Of a stretch of DNA of 56,700 nucleotides, positions 38,729 through 48,329 are shown piece after piece. The notes beneath the pieces were generated by a model. That model was not told where the DNA came from. It searched no databases and saw nothing but the letters and a program-made list of their open reading frames with translations. Position 1 is the stretch's first letter. Each line of letters opens with the position of its first letter. Source of the DNA: Halomonas sp. DQ26W (GTDB lineage Bacteria > Pseudomonadota > Gammaproteobacteria > Pseudomonadales > Halomonadaceae). A program made the translations under genes and the position numbers. The stretch covers positions 1 to 56,700 of the forward strand of contig NZ_QPKI01000028.1 in assembly GCF_003339685.1 (NCBI RefSeq), written 5' to 3'.

Positions 38729-40375
38729 TCAGCGATAAGACTCGGCGAGTCGATTGCGTAGCCGGTCCAGCTCAGCCTCCGTCCAGTCTTCCGGTTCTAT
38801 CAGTGCCGCCCAGGCGTCCAGGTAGTGCCTGGCGGCGAACGAGTGGCCGTACCCGGGCGGGGCGTCGCCGATGGTCAGGTCGGCCAGCAGCTGCAGCATG
38901 GTCACCACCGGGTACCAGCGTAGCTCCGGCGAGACGTCCGGTGCGCGGGGCTCGCGCATCCACTCCGGCTCCCGGAAGAACGACCAGGGTTCGAAGAAGG
39001 TGATCGGGTCGCTGCCGTATTGCAGGTAGGCGATACGAAAGTCCCCCCACTCGCCATAGGGCATCTCCAGCCCCTGATACTGGTTCATGAAACGTACCAC
39101 CGAGCCGTTGCGAAAGGTCGGCAGCCAGGCAGGCGAGCCGAGTTCGCGGCTGCGGGTCACCGCTTGCCAGGTTTCGCTGCGGTAGGGCGGGCCGCTCCAC
39201 AGGGCACCGTGGAAGGGGTCGTCGATGATGTCGTAGAAATCGAAGGAGAGATCGGAGTTGAGTGACCCGAGGCTGAGGCCGTGTAGGTACAACTTCGGCC
39301 GCGAGGCTTTTGGCAGGGTGGTCCAGTATTCGTAGACCGTCGCAAACAGCGCTCGGGCGTTCTCCACCCCGTAGTCGCCTTCGGCAATGATCGAGAGGTG
39401 GCTGGGCAGGTAGGAGTATTGAACGGTTGCCGTGGCCACGTCGCCGCGCTGCAGGTACTCGAGGGTATTCTGGGCACCGGGGTCGACCCAGCCGCGGCCG
39501 GTGGGGGTGGCCAGCACCAGCACCGAGCGCTCGAAGGCGCGGACACGCTTCAGCTCTGCCAGGGCGAGTTGGGCTCGCTCCTCCGGTGTCTCCGCGGCAC
39601 TCAGGCCAACGTAGACCCGTATCGGGGCCTGTGCCGGCTCGTCGAGAAAGTCCGACAGCTCCTCTGCGGTGGGGGTGCGGGAGATATAGCGTCGCCCGCG
39701 ACTGCCCAGGTTTTCCCAACTGATCAACGAACTGGCGCTGCCGGTCTGCATCGGGTCGGCGGGTGGCGCCAGGTCGTCCTGGATCAGCTCGTCCAGCTGC
39801 TGGAAGGAGTTGTCGGCCGCGCGCAGGGCCAGGGTGAAGATCACCCCATCGATGACCGACCAGAACAGCATGGTCGCGACCAGGACGCCGATGACGTTCG
39901 AGACTCGGTGGGAAATATAGCGCTGCAGTCGACGCGAGAGGAAACGAAAGGTGCGCCGGAACAGCCTGGCGACCAGCAGTAGGGCGCCGAAGACCAGCAG
40001 GGTAATCGTACCGATATAGAATGGTCGTATGCCGCTGACCTCCTCCATGCCCATCAGATCGCGAATGCTGTTCTGCCACTCGGAGGCCTGCCACAGGAAA
40101 GCGGCGGCGATCACGGAACACGCCACTGCCGCTGAGAGCTTGATGGTGAGTGCCAGCCGGAGACTGGGCTTGGGAAGGTGCAGGTAATACCACAGCCAGT
40201 GGCCGGCATAGCCCAGTGCGTAGCCGGCGGCAAGCGAGAGCCCCGAAACGATGCCCTGGGAGTACATGGGGCGCGGCAACAGGCTCGGAGTAAGGGAGAA
40301 GGCGAATAACAGCGTGCCCACCAACAGGCCGGTTGCCGAGAAGTGGCTGAGCGCTGTGCGGACTTTCCAGTACAT
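38729..40375 (-). CDS. Membrane protein with alpha/beta-hydrolase catalytic domain (PF10081/PF15420 type)
   Basis: 548 residues. The N-terminal ~200 residues contain about five membrane segments (LVGTLLFAFSLTPSLLPRPM is the diagnostic opening). The rest is a predicted alpha/beta-hydrolase; LYLHGLSLGSLNSDLSFDF gives the nucleophile elbow GLSLGS. The family is common but its substrate is unknown. It points toward pilX (convergent) with no clear terminator in the 150-bp gap; a weak CGCGTT/AACGCG hairpin lies at 38648. Confidence 0.82.
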   Translation of the reverse strand: MYWKVRTALSHFSATGLLVGTLLFAFSLTPSLLPRPMYSQGIVSGLSLAAGYALGYAGHWLWYYLHLPKPSLRLALTIKLSAAVACSVIAAAFLWQASEWQNSIRDLMGMEEVSGIRPFYIGTITLLVFGALLLVARLFRRTFRFLSRRLQRYISHRVSNVIGVLVATMLFWSVIDGVIFTLALRAADNSFQQLDELIQDDLAPPADPMQTGSASSLISWENLGSRGRRYISRTPTAEELSDFLDEPAQAPIRVYVGLSAAETPEERAQLALAELKRVRAFERSVLVLATPTGRGWVDPGAQNTLEYLQRGDVATATVQYSYLPSHLSIIAEGDYGVENARALFATVYEYWTTLPKASRPKLYLHGLSLGSLNSDLSFDFYDIIDDPFHGALWSGPPYRSETWQAVTRSRELGSPAWLPTFRNGSVVRFMNQYQGLEMPYGEWGDFRIAYLQYGSDPITFFEPWSFFREPEWMREPRAPDVSPELRWYPVVTMLQLLADLTIGDAPPGYGHSFAARHYLDAWAALIEPEDWTEAELDRLRNRLAESYR

Positions 40376-40584
40376 GACGGACTATACCTGAATGGCTGGC
40401 TGCGAAGTCTACTGCACGTAAACGGGAAGGCAAGGGGGTAGGGTGCTAATGCCCCTGGGGAAAGTGACTCGGGCGCAAGTTGGCCGGGAGCGCCCGGTCA
40501 ACCTGCCCCGATTGTCGTGCCTGCCTGGGCCAGTGATGCTACCCGGAAATGTCTGAGCCAGGTGATAGCTAGTACAAGTGATGG

Positions 40585-41028
40585 CTAGGGCAAGTGATGG
40601 GCTCTGCCGCGGGTGAAGCGAACCGGTGGGCTGTACTTGTCGCCCGCAGGTGCCCGCTCCGGTGCCGGGCGGACACGCCAGCCGCGCGAGGTTGCCCACT
40701 CCTTGAGCTCCCGGTAGTTGAGTAGCGGATAGTCCCCTGAGTAGGGGTTGGGAGACGACGAGGGGAAGGCGAAGGCCACATGGGGGTAGTGGACGAAGGC
40801 GTCTTCGCTGTCATGGGCGGCGAGTGCCCGATCCAGGGCGGTCTGCCAGGCCCGGGAATCGCGACGTGCTTCTGCAGATCGTGTTGCATGCATCGGATTG
40901 TCCTCGCTTGGTTCGTCGGGAGAGAGGCAGCGCCCGGTCGTTGGCGTTGCCGGGTGGGGCGTTGTAGGAAGATCGCGGACATGCGTAGGCACGTAGACGC
41001 GTTTGATGACACTTCTCGATTCGGTCAT
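40585..41028 (-). CDS. Conserved-looking small protein downstream of nrdB, unknown function
   Basis: About 147 residues with no recognised domain. The first 45 residues are Pro/Thr-rich; the rest contains DSRAWQTALDRALAAHDSED and DYPLLNYRELKEWATSRGW, and a basic tail ending FTRGRAHHLP. AGGAGG lies 6 bases upstream of the ATG. A second in-frame ATG (40893) also has GAGGA at good distance, so a 102-residue product is possible. It follows nrdB by 56 bases in the same direction and is probably in that operon. No membrane segments. Confidence 0.6.
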   Translation of the reverse strand: MTESRSVIKRVYVPTHVRDLPTTPHPATPTTGRCLSPDEPSEDNPMHATRSAEARRDSRAWQTALDRALAAHDSEDAFVHYPHVAFAFPSSSPNPYSGDYPLLNYRELKEWATSRGWRVRPAPERAPAGDKYSPPVRFTRGRAHHLP

Positions 41029-41084
41029 GGTGCTTCCTCCTAAGCTTGCTACTATCGGGGTTCCCCCCCGCCTGCCAGTCCCGG

Positions 41085-42335
41085 TCAATCCCAGCTCAGC
41101 GCGCCGCCCACCTGGTACTCGGTGACACGGGTCTCGAAGAAGTTCTTCTCCTTGCGCAGGTCGATGATCTCGCTCATCCACGGGAAGGGGTTCTGGGCAC
41201 CGGGGTACTGCTCCTTCAGGCCGATCTGGGCCAAGCGGCGGTTGCAGATGAAGTGCAGGTACTCCTCCATGATCGCCGCGTTCATGCCCAGCACGCCGCG
41301 GGGCATGGTGTCGCGGGCATAGGCGATCTCGAGCTCGGTGCCCTCGAGGATCATCTGGGTCACCTCGTCCTGGAACTCGGCGGTCCACAGGTGCGGGTTC
41401 TCGATCTTGATCTGGTTGATCATGTCGACGCCGAAGTTGAGGTGCATCGACTCGTCGCGCAGGATGTACTGGAACTGCTCGGCCACGCCGGTCATCTTGT
41501 TGCGCCGCCCCATGGAGAGGATCTGGCTGAAGCCGCAGTAGAAGAAGATGCCTTCGGTGACGCAGTAGAAGGCCACCAGGTTGCGCAGCAGTTCCTGGTC
41601 GGTCTCCGGGGTGCCGGTGTTGAAGTCGGCACGCGCCAGCGACTGGGTATGCTTGAGGCTCCAGGCCGACTTGGCGGCCACGGAGGGGACTTCGCGGTAC
41701 ATGTTGAAGACCGCGCCCTCGTCCATGCCCAGGGACTCCACACAGTACTGGTAGGCGTGGGTGTGGATGGCTTCCTCGAAGGCCTGGCGCAGCAGGTACT
41801 GGCGGCATTCGGGGTTGGTGATCAGGCGGTAGAGCGCCAGCACCAGGTTGTTGGCCACCAGCGAGTCGGCCGTGGAGAAGTAGCCCAGGCTGCGCTCGAC
41901 GATGCGCCGCTCGTCCGCGGTGAGCCCTTCCTGGCTCTTCCACAGGGCGATATCGGCGTTCATGTTCACTTCCTGGGGCATCCAGTGGTTGGCGCTGCCG
42001 TCCAGGTACTTCTGCCAGGCCCACTCGTACTTGAACGGCACCAGCTGGTTGAGGTCGGCGCGGGCGTTGATCATCTGCTTGTCGCTGACCTCAATGCGCG
42101 CCGCGCCCATCTCCAGCTCTTCCAGGCCGGCGGCAACGTCGAGCTCCTCCAGCGACTTGCGGGCGCGCTCGATGCGGTCGGCCTCGGCGATCACGTAGTT
42201 CCCGCTGGCTTCTTGGATCTCGCCGGCGTCAGCCGGGGCGCTCGGCTGCGCCTTGGCGGCGGGCGCCGGGGTTGCCGGTGCCGGCTTGTCGGCGACGGCG
42301 GTCTCGTCTTCGTTGAATTCGTCCCAGTTCAGCAT
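41085..42335 (-). CDS. nrdB: Class Ia ribonucleotide reductase, beta subunit
   Basis: Di-iron tyrosyl-radical subunit of aerobic ribonucleotide reductase; 416 residues. Ligand motifs include [20 protein letters not shown] and [13 protein letters not shown]. The radical tyrosine is present as Tyr195 (HTHAY), so it is not a Phe-containing class Ic enzyme although the framework resembles those. The extended Ala/Pro-rich N-terminus (about residues 10-45) resembles that of Pseudomonas NrdB. It is read in the same direction as nrdA but separated from it by a REPIN-like element. Confidence 0.95.
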   Translation of the reverse strand: MLNWDEFNEDETAVADKPAPATPAPAAKAQPSAPADAGEIQEASGNYVIAEADRIERARKSLEELDVAAGLEELEMGAARIEVSDKQMINARADLNQLVPFKYEWAWQKYLDGSANHWMPQEVNMNADIALWKSQEGLTADERRIVERSLGYFSTADSLVANNLVLALYRLITNPECRQYLLRQAFEEAIHTHAYQYCVESLGMDEGAVFNMYREVPSVAAKSAWSLKHTQSLARADFNTGTPETDQELLRNLVAFYCVTEGIFFYCGFSQILSMGRRNKMTGVAEQFQYILRDESMHLNFGVDMINQIKIENPHLWTAEFQDEVTQMILEGTELEIAYARDTMPRGVLGMNAAIMEEYLHFICNRRLAQIGLKEQYPGAQNPFPWMSEIIDLRKEKNFFETRVTEYQVGGALSWD

Positions 42336-42359
42336 TCACTTTCCCTCAGGGTTATGACT

Positions 42360-42580
42360 CGTTGCAGGCTCCGCCAAGGCGCCTGCCGGCGCCAGCCGCG
42401 CTTAAAAAACACCAACCGGTGCATTGCGGCTGTAGGAGCAGCTTCAGCTCGCGACTGGAGGCGACAGCCTCCCGGCGGTGTTGCCCGGCGTCGGCAATTA
42501 CCTCAAGCACTGCCGCCTCCGCCGGGGGCGCCTGACGGCGCCGGTCGCGATGCAAAGCAGCGCTCCAACAGAAACGTTCG
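42360..42580 (+). repeat. REPIN-like element between nrdA and nrdB
   Basis: Forward orientation. A partial arm (GGCGCCTGCCGGCGCC at about 42379) is followed by GTAGGAGCAGCTTCAGCTCG, a GACTGGAGGC hairpin, a central cassette and the closing GGCGCCTGACGGCGCC and GCAGCGCTCCAAC. The arm here keeps the canonical GTAG start of REP sequences. It ends a few bases from the nrdA stop codon. Confidence 0.88.
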
Positions 42581-42583
42581 GCG

Positions 42584-45490
42584 TTATTGGCAGGCTTCGC
42601 AGCCCAGGTCATCGATTTCGGAGGCGCTGGGAGCACGTGAACCGCTGCCCGCCTTGCCGCTCAGAAAGTCCTCTATGCCCCGCGGCTCGGAAGCAGCAGG
42701 CGGGGTGGGCGTCGGGGTCGGCTGCGCCGCCGGTGCACCGCCGTTGCTCACGGCATTCAGGGTGCCGCGGTCCACGGTGGACTTCTCCACCGAGGTGGCG
42801 CCCAGAGCGCGCAGGTAGTAGGTGGTCTTCAGGCCGCGGAACCAGGCCATGCGATAGGTCACGTCGAGTTTCTTGCCGGAAACCCCCTTGATGTAGAGGT
42901 TCAGCGACTGGGCCTGGTCGATCCACTTCTGGCGGCGGGAGGCGGCCTCCACCAGCCACTTGGGCTCCACCTCGAAGGCGGAGGCGTACTTGGCCTTGAG
43001 GTCCTCCGGCACCCGGTCGATGGGCTGCACGCTGCCGTCGTAGTACTTGAGGTCGTTGATCATCACCTCGTCCCACAGGCCTCGCTCCTTCAGGTCGTTG
43101 ACCATGAAGGCGTTGACCACGGTGAACTCGCCGGAGAGATTCGACTTCACATAGAGGTTCTGATAGGTCGGCTCGATCGACTGAGTGACGCCGCAGATAT
43201 TGGAAATGGTCGCCGTGGGGGCGATGGCCATGACGTTGGAGTTGCGCATGCCCTGCTTGGCAACCTTGCTGCGGATGCGTCCCCAGTCCTGGGTGCTCGA
43301 GGTGTCCATCTCGATGTACTGCTCGCCGCGCTCGAGCTTGAGCTTCTCGATAGAGTCGATGGGCAGCACGCCCTGGCTCCAGAGCGAACCGTCGAAGCTT
43401 TCGTAGCGGCCGCGTTCGGCGGCCAGGTCGCTCGATGCCTCGATGGCGTGGTAGCTGACCAGCTCCATGGAGCGGTCGGCGAACTCGATGGCTCCGTCGC
43501 TGGCATAGGCGACGCCCAGGGCGTATAGCGCATCCTGGAAGCCCATGATGCCGAGCCCCACCGGCCGGTGCTTGAAGTTGGAATTGCGTCCCTGGGGCAC
43601 CGCGTAGTAATTGATGTCGATGACGTTGTCGAGCATGCGCACCGCGGTGCGTACCGTCTTGCCCAGCTTCTCGTTGTCGAGCTTTCCGTCGGTCACGTGC
43701 TGTGCCAGGTTGACCGAACCCAGGTTACACACCGCAATCTCATCGACGCTGGTGTTGAGCGTGATCTCGGTGCACAGGTTGGAGGAGTGCACCACGCCGG
43801 CGTGCTGCTGCGGGCTACGCAGGTTGCAGGGGTCCTTGAAGGTGATCCACGGATGGCCCGTCTCGAACAGCATCGAGAGCATCTTGCGCCACAGGTCCTT
43901 GGCGCGGACCCGCTTATAGAGCTTGAGCTGACCGCTGTAGGTCATCGCCTCGTACTCTGCATAGCGCTTCTCGAAGGCGGCGCCGTAGAGGTCGTGGAGG
44001 TCCGGGCAGTTGGAGGGTGAGAACAGCGTCCACTCCTTGTCGTCGAAGACCCGCTTCATGAACAGGTCCGGCACCCAGTTGGCAGTGTTCATGTCGTGGG
44101 CGCGGCGGCGGTCGTCACCGGTGTTCTTGCGCAGGTCGAGGAACTCCTCGACATCCAGGTGCCAGGTCTCCAGATAGGCGCAGACCGCGCCCTTGCGCTT
44201 GCCGCCCTGGTTGACCGCCACCGCGGTGTCGTTGACCACCTTGAGAAAGGGCACCACACCCTGGCTCTTGCCGTTGGTGCCTTTGATGTAGGAACCCAGG
44301 GCACGCACCGGCGTCCAATCGTTGCCCAGGCCGCCGGCCCATTTTGAGAGCAGGGCGTTGTCGCGGATGGCGCTGTAGATGCCGTCCAGGTTGTCGGGCA
44401 CGGTGGTGAGGTAGCAGGAGGAGAGCTGGCTGCGCACGGTGCCGGCGTTGAACAGCGTCGGCGTGGAGGCCATGTAGTCGAAGCTGGATAGCAGCTCGTA
44501 GAATTCGATGGCGCGGGCTTCGCGGTCGTCTTCATTCAGCGAAAGACCCATGGCGATGCGCATGAACATTACCTGGGGCAGCTCGTAACGCACGTCGTCG
44601 CGGTGGATGAAATAGCGGTCGTAGAGCGTCTGCAGGCCCAGGTAGGTGAAGGCGTTGTCGCGGGAATGGTCCAGCGCGTCGCCCAGCCGCTCGAGGTCGA
44701 ACTCGGCGAGCCTGGGGTCGAGCTGCTCGAACTCGATGCCGCGGGCCACATAGGCGTGGAAGGCCGGCTTGTAGAGTTCGGCCATTTCGCCGAAGGTGGC
44801 TTCTTCGGCCACACCCAGGAACGACAGGGCCTCGCGGCGCAGGTTGTCCTGCAGCAGCCGGGCGGTGACGTAGGTGTAGTTGGGGTCCTTCTCCACCAGG
44901 GTACGGGCGGTCATCATCAGCGCCTGGGAGACGCCATCGACGGTGACGCCGTCGTAGAGGTTCTTCAGTGCTTCTTCTACGATGTGGTTGGGGTCGACAT
45001 TGGCCAGCTCCGCGCAGGCGTCGAACACCAGCGTCTCGATACGGCCCAGGTCGAGCGGCCGGCGGCTGCCATCGAGGGCAGTGACGTTGAGCGTCGGGTG
45101 GGGTTTCTCGATGTCATCGCCGGCAGCGGCCCGGGCCCGAGCGTGGGCTTCACGGTAGAGGACGTAGGCGCGGGCGACCTTTTGTTCGCCGGCACGCATC
45201 AGCGCCAGTTCGACCTGGTCCTGGATGTCCTCGATGTGTACCGTGCCGCCATCGGGCATGCGGCGCTGGAAGGTTTCGGCAATGGTGCGCGAGGCCACGG
45301 CGACGAAATCGCGCACCCGGGAGGAGGAGGCCGCATTGTCGCCCTCCACAGCGATGAAGGCCTTGGACATGGCCACGGCGATCTTGCTGACATCGAAGGC
45401 CGCCACGTCACCGGTTCGCTTGATGACGCGCAGCGTCTGCGGTGCGGTGATGGACAGGCTGGCGGCAGCGGAGGTCTGGGGCTGTTCCAT
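42584..45490 (-). CDS. nrdA: Class Ia ribonucleotide reductase, alpha subunit
   Basis: Catalytic subunit reducing ribonucleoside diphosphates; about 968 residues. Two N-terminal ATP-cone-like regions are visible (around RVIKRTGDVAAFDVSKIAV and TALDGSRRPLDLGRIETLVF), as in Pseudomonas NrdA. Active-site cysteines lie in QLSSCYLT, SSNLCTEI and VCNLGSVNL, and the C-terminal redox pair is CEACQ. Start at MEQPQTS by homology; the ribosome-binding site is weak and an in-frame ATG lies upstream. Two NrdR boxes lie upstream. Confidence 0.96.
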   Translation of the reverse strand: MEQPQTSAAASLSITAPQTLRVIKRTGDVAAFDVSKIAVAMSKAFIAVEGDNAASSSRVRDFVAVASRTIAETFQRRMPDGGTVHIEDIQDQVELALMRAGEQKVARAYVLYREAHARARAAAGDDIEKPHPTLNVTALDGSRRPLDLGRIETLVFDACAELANVDPNHIVEEALKNLYDGVTVDGVSQALMMTARTLVEKDPNYTYVTARLLQDNLRREALSFLGVAEEATFGEMAELYKPAFHAYVARGIEFEQLDPRLAEFDLERLGDALDHSRDNAFTYLGLQTLYDRYFIHRDDVRYELPQVMFMRIAMGLSLNEDDREARAIEFYELLSSFDYMASTPTLFNAGTVRSQLSSCYLTTVPDNLDGIYSAIRDNALLSKWAGGLGNDWTPVRALGSYIKGTNGKSQGVVPFLKVVNDTAVAVNQGGKRKGAVCAYLETWHLDVEEFLDLRKNTGDDRRRAHDMNTANWVPDLFMKRVFDDKEWTLFSPSNCPDLHDLYGAAFEKRYAEYEAMTYSGQLKLYKRVRAKDLWRKMLSMLFETGHPWITFKDPCNLRSPQQHAGVVHSSNLCTEITLNTSVDEIAVCNLGSVNLAQHVTDGKLDNEKLGKTVRTAVRMLDNVIDINYYAVPQGRNSNFKHRPVGLGIMGFQDALYALGVAYASDGAIEFADRSMELVSYHAIEASSDLAAERGRYESFDGSLWSQGVLPIDSIEKLKLERGEQYIEMDTSSTQDWGRIRSKVAKQGMRNSNVMAIAPTATISNICGVTQSIEPTYQNLYVKSNLSGEFTVVNAFMVNDLKERGLWDEVMINDLKYYDGSVQPIDRVPEDLKAKYASAFEVEPKWLVEAASRRQKWIDQAQSLNLYIKGVSGKKLDVTYRMAWFRGLKTTYYLRALGATSVEKSTVDRGTLNAVSNGGAPAAQPTPTPTPPAASEPRGIEDFLSGKAGSGSRAPSASEIDDLGCEACQ

Positions 45491-45571
45491 GGTGGGTTGT
45501 TCGCTTCCTATCAGGGCTTGTCGTCGGGAATCGATGAGCATTGAAAGCAAGGGATTGAATTGCCACTAGCT

Positions 45572-45618
45572 GCACATCATCTTGTGTTTTTGTTGTCGAT
45601 TGACACAAGATAGAGTGC
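45572..45618 (-). promoter_or_regulatory. Paired NrdR boxes upstream of nrdA
   Basis: Box 1 is GCACATCATCTTGTGT (45572-45587); box 2, read on the minus strand, is GCACTCTATCTTGTGT (45603-45618). Both fit the NrdR consensus ACACWATATCTTGTGT closely, and their starts are 31 bases apart, three helical turns, as is typical. They imply repression of nrdA by NrdR with ATP/dATP; nrdR itself is not in the window. Confidence 0.88.
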
Positions 45619-45716
45619 TTTTTGGCAGTCATCAAGTGGGTAGCCTGTGGGCGTCCTGGTGACTTCCTGTGGCATCGCCGAGCATCGGGGCTATGCTTCG
45701 CTGGCCAGGCCGTTTG

Positions 45717-45858
45717 GGAAACACTGCACAAATGCCTACGCGAGCGAATCGCTGCGTTGCGCGGTGCGCGGAATCCTCACATATACCCCATATGCTCCGG
45801 TTCCTGTGCTCCGTGCGCCTTGCGCTTCATCTCGCTCGGCAATTTGTTCAGCGTTTCC
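45717..45858 (+). mobile_element. MITE-like element, 142 bp with 17-bp inverted ends
   Basis: The left end GGAAACACTGCACAAAT and the reverse of the right end, GGAAACGCTGAACAAAT, match at 15 of 17 positions. The interior has a palindromic core (CATATACCCCATATG) and no credible gene. It fills the gap between nrdA and the two-component system. Internal spacing (AATNCTCA, palindrome, CTCC, CGCCTTGC) resembles the element at 54150. Confidence 0.7.
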
Positions 45859-46004
45859 TTTGCACGCAATATCAACACAGGCATGCGAAATGGCATATTT
45901 CGGGTATCCTTGATGTAGATGGCGGGACAGGGTGTCCCGGAAATGCAAATGAATTGCCCGGCACGGGGATAACGAGGATGGAATACAACCTGGAAAACAG
46001 CGAC

Positions 46005-46691
46005 ATGGAGCACGTGCTGATTATCGAGGATGACGTGCGCCTGGCCGAACTCACGCGGGACTACCTGGAGGCCAATGGCTTTCAGGTGACCGTGGAGTCC
46101 GAGGGCTCGCGAGGCGTTGAGCAGATCCAGACCCTGCAGCCGGATCTGGTGATCCTCGATTTGATGCTGCCGGGTGAAGATGGTCTGTCGATCTGTCGAC
46201 GGGCCCGGCCTGACTACAGCGGACCGATTCTCATGTTGACCGCCCGCACCGACGATATGGATCAGGTGCTGGGGCTGGAGATGGGTGCCGACGACTACGT
46301 TCCCAAGCCGGTTCAGCCCCGGGTGCTGCTGGCACGCATGCGGGCGCTGCTGCGACGGACGGACAGCACCGAACAGGGCGGCGACGTGCGCCTCTCGTTT
46401 GGCAACCTGGATATCGACAGCGCCACCCGCGAAGCCTGGCTGGAGGGCGATCGCATCGACCTGACCAGCGCCGAGTTCGACCTGCTGTGGCTATTGGCGA
46501 GCAATGCCGGGCGTGTACTCACCCGTGAGGAGATCTTCAGCGACCTGCGTGGCATCAAGTACGACGGCCAGGATCGTTCCATCGACGTGCGGGTTTCTCG
46601 TATTCGTCCGAAGATCGGCGACGACCCCAATCATCCGCACCGTATCAAGACCGTGCGCAGCAAGGGTTACCTCTTCGTCAAGGACGCCTGA
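46005..46691 (+). CDS. rstA: OmpR-family response regulator, RstA-like
   Basis: About 228 residues. Receiver domain MEHVLIIEDDVRLAELTRDY with phosphoacceptor Asp52 in LVILDLMLPGEDG, and the conserved Lys in ADDYVPKP. C-terminal winged helix includes LTSAEFDLLWLL and DRSIDVRVSRIRPKI, ending RIKTVRSKGYLFV. Overall it resembles E. coli RstA. An ATG 27 bases upstream (45978) is an alternative start. It is 3 bases from the sensor kinase gene. Confidence 0.9.
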   Translation: MEHVLIIEDDVRLAELTRDYLEANGFQVTVESEGSRGVEQIQTLQPDLVILDLMLPGEDGLSICRRARPDYSGPILMLTARTDDMDQVLGLEMGADDYVPKPVQPRVLLARMRALLRRTDSTEQGGDVRLSFGNLDIDSATREAWLEGDRIDLTSAEFDLLWLLASNAGRVLTREEIFSDLRGIKYDGQDRSIDVRVSRIRPKIGDDPNHPHRIKTVRSKGYLFVKDA

Positions 46692-46694
46692 GCG

Positions 46695-48329
46695 ATGCAG
46701 CGGTTCCTGGCCGATGGCACATTCCTGCGCGTCTACCTGGCTCTGGCGTTGGCGTTGCTGGTGACTTTCGGCCTGGCGCTGATGGGCCTGGCCCTGGTCG
46801 ACCGGGTGCGTATTGAACAGTTCCGCGAACAGCTGGCCGAAGCGCCGTTGCAGCTGTTGACCCTAAAGGTCGCCACCCTGCCGGCGAACGAGCGCGGTGA
46901 CTGGCTGACCCAGCAATCCGACCGGCTGGACATGCGGCTTTCCTTGCGTAGCCCCGACGATGCCGGCCTGGGCTGGTTCGAGCGCAGGCGCCTGGAGCGT
47001 GGCAGCGTCCTGGTCAAGCCGGAAGATGGCGAGAACTGGCGCCTTTACCGCCGCATAGCCGGTGAGTACCGGGTGCTCGAAGCGCGCCTGTCCGGGCTCA
47101 ATGAGCGCCAATTGCGTGGCCTGGCCCAGATGCTGGGAGACTGGCTGGCCGAGGAGGAAGGTGACGCCCGGCAGCAACGGCTGGCCCACGTGACTACCGA
47201 CGCTCTGCCGGTTCAGCTCAGCGACCTGGCCCCGGAGGGGCTCGACAGCCACCAGCTCTCGCGGCTGCGCGAGGGGGAACTGGTAATACGCCTGCTGCCG
47301 GGCCATTGGGCGCTGACGGTTTATCTTGCCGTACCTGCGCGGGATGGCGGCCGACAATGGCTATCGATCGGCCCGGTATCGGCCCTGGAGCCGACGCCCA
47401 TCTCCTTGTTGTTGCTGGTATTGGTGATCATGCTGGCCGTGCTGGCGGTGATCATTTACCTCATCGTACGTGGTGTCGAAGCTCGCTTGGCACGTCTGGA
47501 ACTGGCCGCCGGCCGCATTGCCAGTGGCCGGCTCGATACCCGGGTCAAAGTCGACGGTGGTGGCTTCATCGGCCGGGTGGCCATGGCATTCAATGCCATG
47601 GCGGCGCAGGTGCAGTCGCTGCTGCGCTCCCAGCAGGAGATGATTCGCGCCGTATCCCACGAACTGCGCACCCCCGTCGCCCGGATTCGCTTCGCCATGC
47701 AGATGGTCGAGGACATGACCGATGATCCGGCCGTCCATCGCCAGCTGCATGGCATCGACGGCGATATCGAGGAGCTCGACCACCTCATCGACGAAATTCT
47801 CACCTATGCACGCCTCGACAGCGGCATCGTCAACGGGACCGAACTGCAGCGTGTCGTTGTCGACTGCCGTGGCATGGCCAGGCAGGTACTCGATACCCTG
47901 GCACCTCTGCACGCTCACCTTCGCCTGGAACTGGCACCCGGACCCGAGGTGGAAGCCCTTGCCGATTCACGCTACCTGCAGCGGGCGCTGCAGAATCTGG
48001 TGGCCAACGCCTGCCGACATGCCCGTTCCCACGTACTGATACGCCTCACGGTGGAGCCACGGCTGGTGCGGCTTGATATCGAGGATGACGGCCCCGGGAT
48101 CCCGGAGAGCGAGCGTCAGACCATCTTCAAGCCCTTCGCCCGTCTGGATGACAGCCGCACGCGTCGCTCGGGCGGCTATGGGCTGGGGCTTTCCATCGTC
48201 CAGAAAGTCATGACCTGGCACGGCGGCAGCGTGGTGGTGGACGACAGCCAACAGCTGGGGGGCGCACGCTTCTCGCTGTTGCTGCCTATACCGAAAGAGG
48301 CGGTGCTGTTGCCCGTCAAGCCGGCCTGA
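46695..48329 (+). CDS. rstB: Sensor histidine kinase, RstB-like
   Basis: 544-residue membrane kinase. First membrane span about residues 10-36, periplasmic domain to about 233, second span SLLLLVLVIMLAVLAVIIYL, then HAMP, dimerisation domain with phosphoacceptor His322 in AVSHELRTPVARI, and ATPase motifs NLVANACRHA, DDGPGIPESE and GYGLGLSIVQ. Partner of the preceding regulator. The stimulus is unknown; RstB responds to acid and low magnesium in enterics. Its last 14 bases overlap the 3' end of metR on the other strand. Confidence 0.92.
   Translation: MQRFLADGTFLRVYLALALALLVTFGLALMGLALVDRVRIEQFREQLAEAPLQLLTLKVATLPANERGDWLTQQSDRLDMRLSLRSPDDAGLGWFERRRLERGSVLVKPEDGENWRLYRRIAGEYRVLEARLSGLNERQLRGLAQMLGDWLAEEEGDARQQRLAHVTTDALPVQLSDLAPEGLDSHQLSRLREGELVIRLLPGHWALTVYLAVPARDGGRQWLSIGPVSALEPTPISLLLLVLVIMLAVLAVIIYLIVRGVEARLARLELAAGRIASGRLDTRVKVDGGGFIGRVAMAFNAMAAQVQSLLRSQQEMIRAVSHELRTPVARIRFAMQMVEDMTDDPAVHRQLHGIDGDIEELDHLIDEILTYARLDSGIVNGTELQRVVVDCRGMARQVLDTLAPLHAHLRLELAPGPEVEALADSRYLQRALQNLVANACRHARSHVLIRLTVEPRLVRLDIEDDGPGIPESERQTIFKPFARLDDSRTRRSGGYGLGLSIVQKVMTWHGGSVVVDDSQQLGGARFSLLLPIPKEAVLLPVKPA

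Noticed and set aside
41029..42024. Extending the small gene downstream of nrdB to a 479-residue protein
   Set aside because: The extension lies wholly inside nrdB in another frame and is Arg/Pro/Gly-rich; a good ribosome-binding site marks the ATG at 41028.
41085..42335. Class Ic (Phe-containing, Mn/Fe) NrdB
   Set aside because: The framework resembles chlamydial R2, but the radical position reads HTHAY with a tyrosine at residue 195.
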